From contig NZ_JAHVJQ010000003.1 in the NCBI RefSeq assembly GCF_019801145.1, positions 1 through 64,000 of the forward strand: a DNA stretch of 64,000 nucleotides. The letters are read 5' to 3'. Below are positions 61,644 through 64,000 of this stretch, piece after piece. Under the pieces are notes generated by a model. The model was not told the DNA's origin, searched no databases, and saw only the letters and a program-made list of their open reading frames with translations. The translations under genes and the position numbers were made by a program. This DNA is from Leisingera aquaemixtae. Its GTDB lineage: Bacteria; Pseudomonadota; Alphaproteobacteria; Rhodobacterales; Rhodobacteraceae. The stretch's first letter is position 1. Each line of letters opens with the position of its first letter.

Positions 61644-62315
61644 ATGCGGGTCTTGATGGTGGAAGATGCAGAAGATTTGGCCGAGGGCGTGATTGCCCAT
61701 CTGGCCCGCTGCGGTATTGTCTGCGACTTGGCTCCGGACATCGAAAGCGCCCGCGATTGCCGCGCCGTACAGAATTACGATGCCGTTATCCTCGACATCA
61801 ACCTGCCGGACGGTTCCGGCCTGTCTCTGCTGCGCGAGATGCGCCGGGCGGGCGATCCGGCGCCGGTGCTGATGCTGACTGCTCTGACCTCGGTGGATGA
61901 CCGGGTGGCGGCGCTGGATCAGGGTGCGGATGACTACCTTGGCAAGCCCTTCGATCAGCGCGAGCTGGAGGCGCGGTTGCGGGCACTTGTCCGGCGTCAG
62001 GCGGACCGCAAGGAAGAGCAGATTATTCTTGGCTCACTGGCCTTTGTGCCGAGTGACCGCAGCGCCCGGCTGAACGGCCGCCTGCTGGAACTGACCCGGC
62101 GCGAGGCGGCGCTTCTGGATATGCTGATCCGCCATCAGGACCGCTACCTGTCAAAATCCCGGCTCTATGACTCGCTATATGGCTTTGACGATGCCGACGT
62201 GGGCGAAAACGCGATCGAGCTGTATATCGCCCGCCTGCGAAAGAAAATCGCAGGCAGCGATGTGAGCATCGCAACCCAGCGGGGGGTCGGCTACCGGCTG
62301 CACCTGAATGGCTGA
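61644..62315 (+). CDS. OmpR-type response regulator, TctD-like
   Basis: This 223-residue protein has a receiver domain (MRVLMVEDAEDLAEGVIAHL, phosphoryl Asp in YDAVILDINLPDGSG, Lys in DYLGKPFDQRELEAR) and a C-terminal winged helix (ELTRREAALLDMLIRHQDRY, VGENAIELYIARLRKKI, TQRGVGYRL). It is divergent from tctC and its end overlaps the kinase start by 8 bases. This is the TctDE arrangement that turns on the carboxylate transporter. ATG 61644 opens the receiver domain, and the longer frame from 61554 is not needed. Confidence 0.92.
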   Translation: MRVLMVEDAEDLAEGVIAHLARCGIVCDLAPDIESARDCRAVQNYDAVILDINLPDGSGLSLLREMRRAGDPAPVLMLTALTSVDDRVAALDQGADDYLGKPFDQRELEARLRALVRRQADRKEEQIILGSLAFVPSDRSARLNGRLLELTRREAALLDMLIRHQDRYLSKSRLYDSLYGFDDADVGENAIELYIARLRKKIAGSDVSIATQRGVGYRLHLNG

Positions 62316-63699
62316 GCCGCGCCCGCCGCTCACCCTGGCAACCCGGGTGCTGGGTGCGGTGCTGATGATCCTGCTTTTGGGCGGGCTGCTGGTTTCCGGA
62401 TCGGCCTGGCGCAATGGCCAGCAGGCAGCCCGGCAAGCCTATGACCGGATCCTTCTGGGTGCGGCAAACGACATTGCGGAGTCGGTCCGCATTCAGGCCG
62501 GCGTCCCCATCGCCGATCTGCCGGTCTCGGCCTTCCAGCTTCTGGCCCAGGCGCCTGAGGACCGCATCTATTATGCCGTTCATGGACCCGGGCAGATGTT
62601 CATCACTGGCGTCGATCCTGGCACCGAAATCCACGCGCCTGAGCCTGGAACTGACGGGCCGGGGTATTTCGACGCGGCACTCAACGGTGAGCCTGCGCGG
62701 TTTGTCCGGGTCACACGCCGCTTTGCGGAACGCGATTTCTCCGGCCCGGTTGAAGTTGTGGTCGGCCAGACCCTGCGGGCGCGCAAAGCGATGACGGCGG
62801 ATCTGATGCTCGATGCGCTGTGGCCGATGGCGGCGGCGGGGCTGGCGCTGATGGTCATAGCCTGGGCGGTCATCCGCACCGCCCTGCGGCCGCTGGGTGC
62901 AATCACCGAGGACCTGGCCCGCCGCGACCCTTATGATCTGACGCCGATTGCTACCGGCCGCCTTCCGCGGGAACTACAGGTGGTGCTTGGCGCCATGAAC
63001 CGTTTCATGGGGCGTCTGGACGGGCAGGTTGAGGTTATGCGCAACCTCATTTCCGACACCGCGCACCAGTTGCGCACCCCGGTGGCCGCAATCCGGGTGC
63101 AGGCGGAGACAGCCGTTGCCGAACCCGATGCTGCCGCCCGCCACCGTGCCTTGGACCGGCTGCTGGCGCGCACCCGCTCGCTGGGTAGCCTGCTGGATCA
63201 GCTTCTCAGCCGCGCGCTGGTGGTGCACCGCACCGACAGCGCACCGCGCCTTCCTGTCGACCTGCGCGAGGTGGCACTGGAAATCATGGAGCGCAACGAC
63301 CACGCGCTGCTGGCACCCGGCAGCGACCTGCGGCTGGAAATCGGCGAGGAGCCCGTGATGGTGCGCGCCGATGCCTTTTCCCTTGGCGAGGCGGCTGGCA
63401 ACCTTCTGGGCAACGCGCTGCGGCACGGCACCCCGCCGGTGGCCATCGGCGCAAAACGGCGCGGCGGCGATGCGATCCTTTGGGTGCGCGATGCCGGCCC
63501 CGGCCCGGCCCCTGCGGTTCTGGCACAGCTGGGCAGCCGGTTTAACCGCGACGCAGCTACCCAGGAAAGCAGCAGCGGCATCGGCTTGTCGATCGTCAAC
63601 TCGGTGGCCGCCGCCTTTGGCGGCAGGGTGGAAATGGCGCGCAAAGAGGGCGGCTTTTGCGCAGCGCTGGTCCTCCCGGCAGAAGGGGGCGCGCCATGA
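62308..63699 (+). CDS. Sensor histidine kinase, TctE-like
   Basis: This 463-residue kinase has a first membrane segment at about residues 10-30 (RVLGAVLMILLLGGLLVSG), a periplasmic domain of about 140 residues, and a second segment near residue 178. A HAMP-like region and H-box SDTAHQLRTPVAAIRVQAE follow near residue 253, then HATPase boxes (GEAAGNLLGNALRHG, VRDAGPGP, SSGIGLSIVNSVAAAFGG). Its start overlaps the response regulator gene, and its stop overlaps the next gene by 4 bases. It should sense the carboxylate taken up by TctABC. Confidence 0.92.
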   Translation: MAEPRPPLTLATRVLGAVLMILLLGGLLVSGSAWRNGQQAARQAYDRILLGAANDIAESVRIQAGVPIADLPVSAFQLLAQAPEDRIYYAVHGPGQMFITGVDPGTEIHAPEPGTDGPGYFDAALNGEPARFVRVTRRFAERDFSGPVEVVVGQTLRARKAMTADLMLDALWPMAAAGLALMVIAWAVIRTALRPLGAITEDLARRDPYDLTPIATGRLPRELQVVLGAMNRFMGRLDGQVEVMRNLISDTAHQLRTPVAAIRVQAETAVAEPDAAARHRALDRLLARTRSLGSLLDQLLSRALVVHRTDSAPRLPVDLREVALEIMERNDHALLAPGSDLRLEIGEEPVMVRADAFSLGEAAGNLLGNALRHGTPPVAIGAKRRGGDAILWVRDAGPGPAPAVLAQLGSRFNRDAATQESSSGIGLSIVNSVAAAFGGRVEMARKEGGFCAALVLPAEGGAP

Positions 63700-64000
63700 T
63701 GCTGGTGTGGCGGATGCTGATGTTCCTTGCGGCGCTTTTCCCAGCGGCGGCTGTCTCGCAGGAAGCGACCGTGCACTACGGAAACGGCCCGGTGCAATTC
63801 TTGCTGCGCTCCACCACCGACAACACCATCATCCGCCCGGTTATCGAACGTTTCGCAGAACTGAACCCTCAGCTGGCAATCACTTTCGAGCAATGGGGCT
63901 CCAACGCGCTCTTTGCCCAAAGCCGCGCCGATTGCCAGGAGGGCAGCGTGCCAGCCGACGCGATCCTGTCTTCGGCGGTGCAGCAGATGGTCTGGCTGGT
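63696..64000 (+). CDS. Extracellular solute-binding protein, partial (cut by window end)
   Basis: Only the first 101 residues are inside the window. They contain a signal peptide (MLMFLAALFPAAAVSQEA) and the beginning of a periplasmic binding protein (TTDNTIIRPVIERFAELNPQ, then LAITFEQWGSNALF). That pattern resembles iron- or thiamine-type ABC receptors. It is translationally coupled to the TctE-like kinase (overlap ATGA), so it may help that kinase sense its ligand. The rest is not visible. Confidence 0.7.
   Translation, partial: MMLVWRMLMFLAALFPAAAVSQEATVHYGNGPVQFLLRSTTDNTIIRPVIERFAELNPQLAITFEQWGSNALFAQSRADCQEGSVPADAILSSAVQQMVWL

Noticed and set aside
1-64000. CRISPR array, tRNA or rRNA genes
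   Set aside because: No regularly spaced direct repeats, no cas genes and no tRNA or rRNA signatures were noticed on either strand.

Overview
The window reads as a chromosome segment of a marine Rhodobacterales bacterium of the Roseobacter group (Leisingera/Phaeobacter/Ruegeria-like). This is inferred from the GC-rich alphaproteobacterial codon use, the TRAP and TTT (tripartite tricarboxylate transporter) systems, a DmdA-like GcvT protein, enolase-superfamily hydroxyproline dehydratase-type proteins, and short structured intergenic repeats. No rRNA, tRNA or CRISPR array was found.

Positions 1-12400 hold small regulator-led loci. A LysR gene is followed by a variant MsrB, a secreted DUF4331 protein and a cytochrome P460-type protein (829-4122). 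A frameshifted cation-efflux remnant follows. A second LysR gene then diverges from an unusual trio: an Asp/Glu-racemase-superfamily enzyme, a sulfotransferase-like protein and an FrhB-type iron-sulfur protein (5919-8731). On the minus strand are two mandelate-racemase-type dehydratase/epimerase genes and an MDR oxidoreductase. Positions 12478-17250 are a decay zone: a dimethylglycine-dehydrogenase-type gene with a large internal deletion, an IS5-type transposase fragment and a truncated LysR gene. An intact PhnD-like binding protein plus histidine kinase pair lies inside it.

Positions 17652-22391 (minus strand) carry a DmdA-like methyltransferase, OsmC, enoyl-CoA hydratase and acyl-CoA ligase behind an Lrp regulator, a layout that resembles a DMSP demethylation route lacking the dehydrogenase step. 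Positions 23016-28884 hold two paralogous double-NTF2 (SnoaL-like) proteins, one near a LysR/DoxX pair and one divergent from an HxlR regulator with a clear palindromic operator. An adenylate cyclase with TPRs lies between them. An orphan tyrosine recombinase (29066-29698) is bracketed by dispersed repeats.

Positions 30105-38409 form a coherent catabolic unit: XRE-cupin regulator, omega-aminotransferase, MmsA, alanine dehydrogenase, TRAP transporter and universal stress protein. It is most simply read as beta-alanine or 3-aminoisobutyrate uptake and oxidation. Positions 38966-41310 hold a serine-recombinase pseudogene interrupted by a recent, complete IS3-family element whose 4-bp target duplication restores the reading frame when removed.

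Positions 41632-57978 encode a complete complex I in the order H-I-CBS-J-K-(MrpD-like)-(2-TM)-(L-like)-M-N-A-B-C-D-E-F-G. It has four antiporter-type subunits instead of three, an embedded CBS-domain gene, a NuoL-like subunit lacking the TM7 lysine, and a NuoG with the N7 cluster ligands. This is the most striking system in the window. Positions 58441-64000 hold a TctABC transporter, its divergent TctDE two-component pair, and the start of another solute-binding protein cut by the window end.
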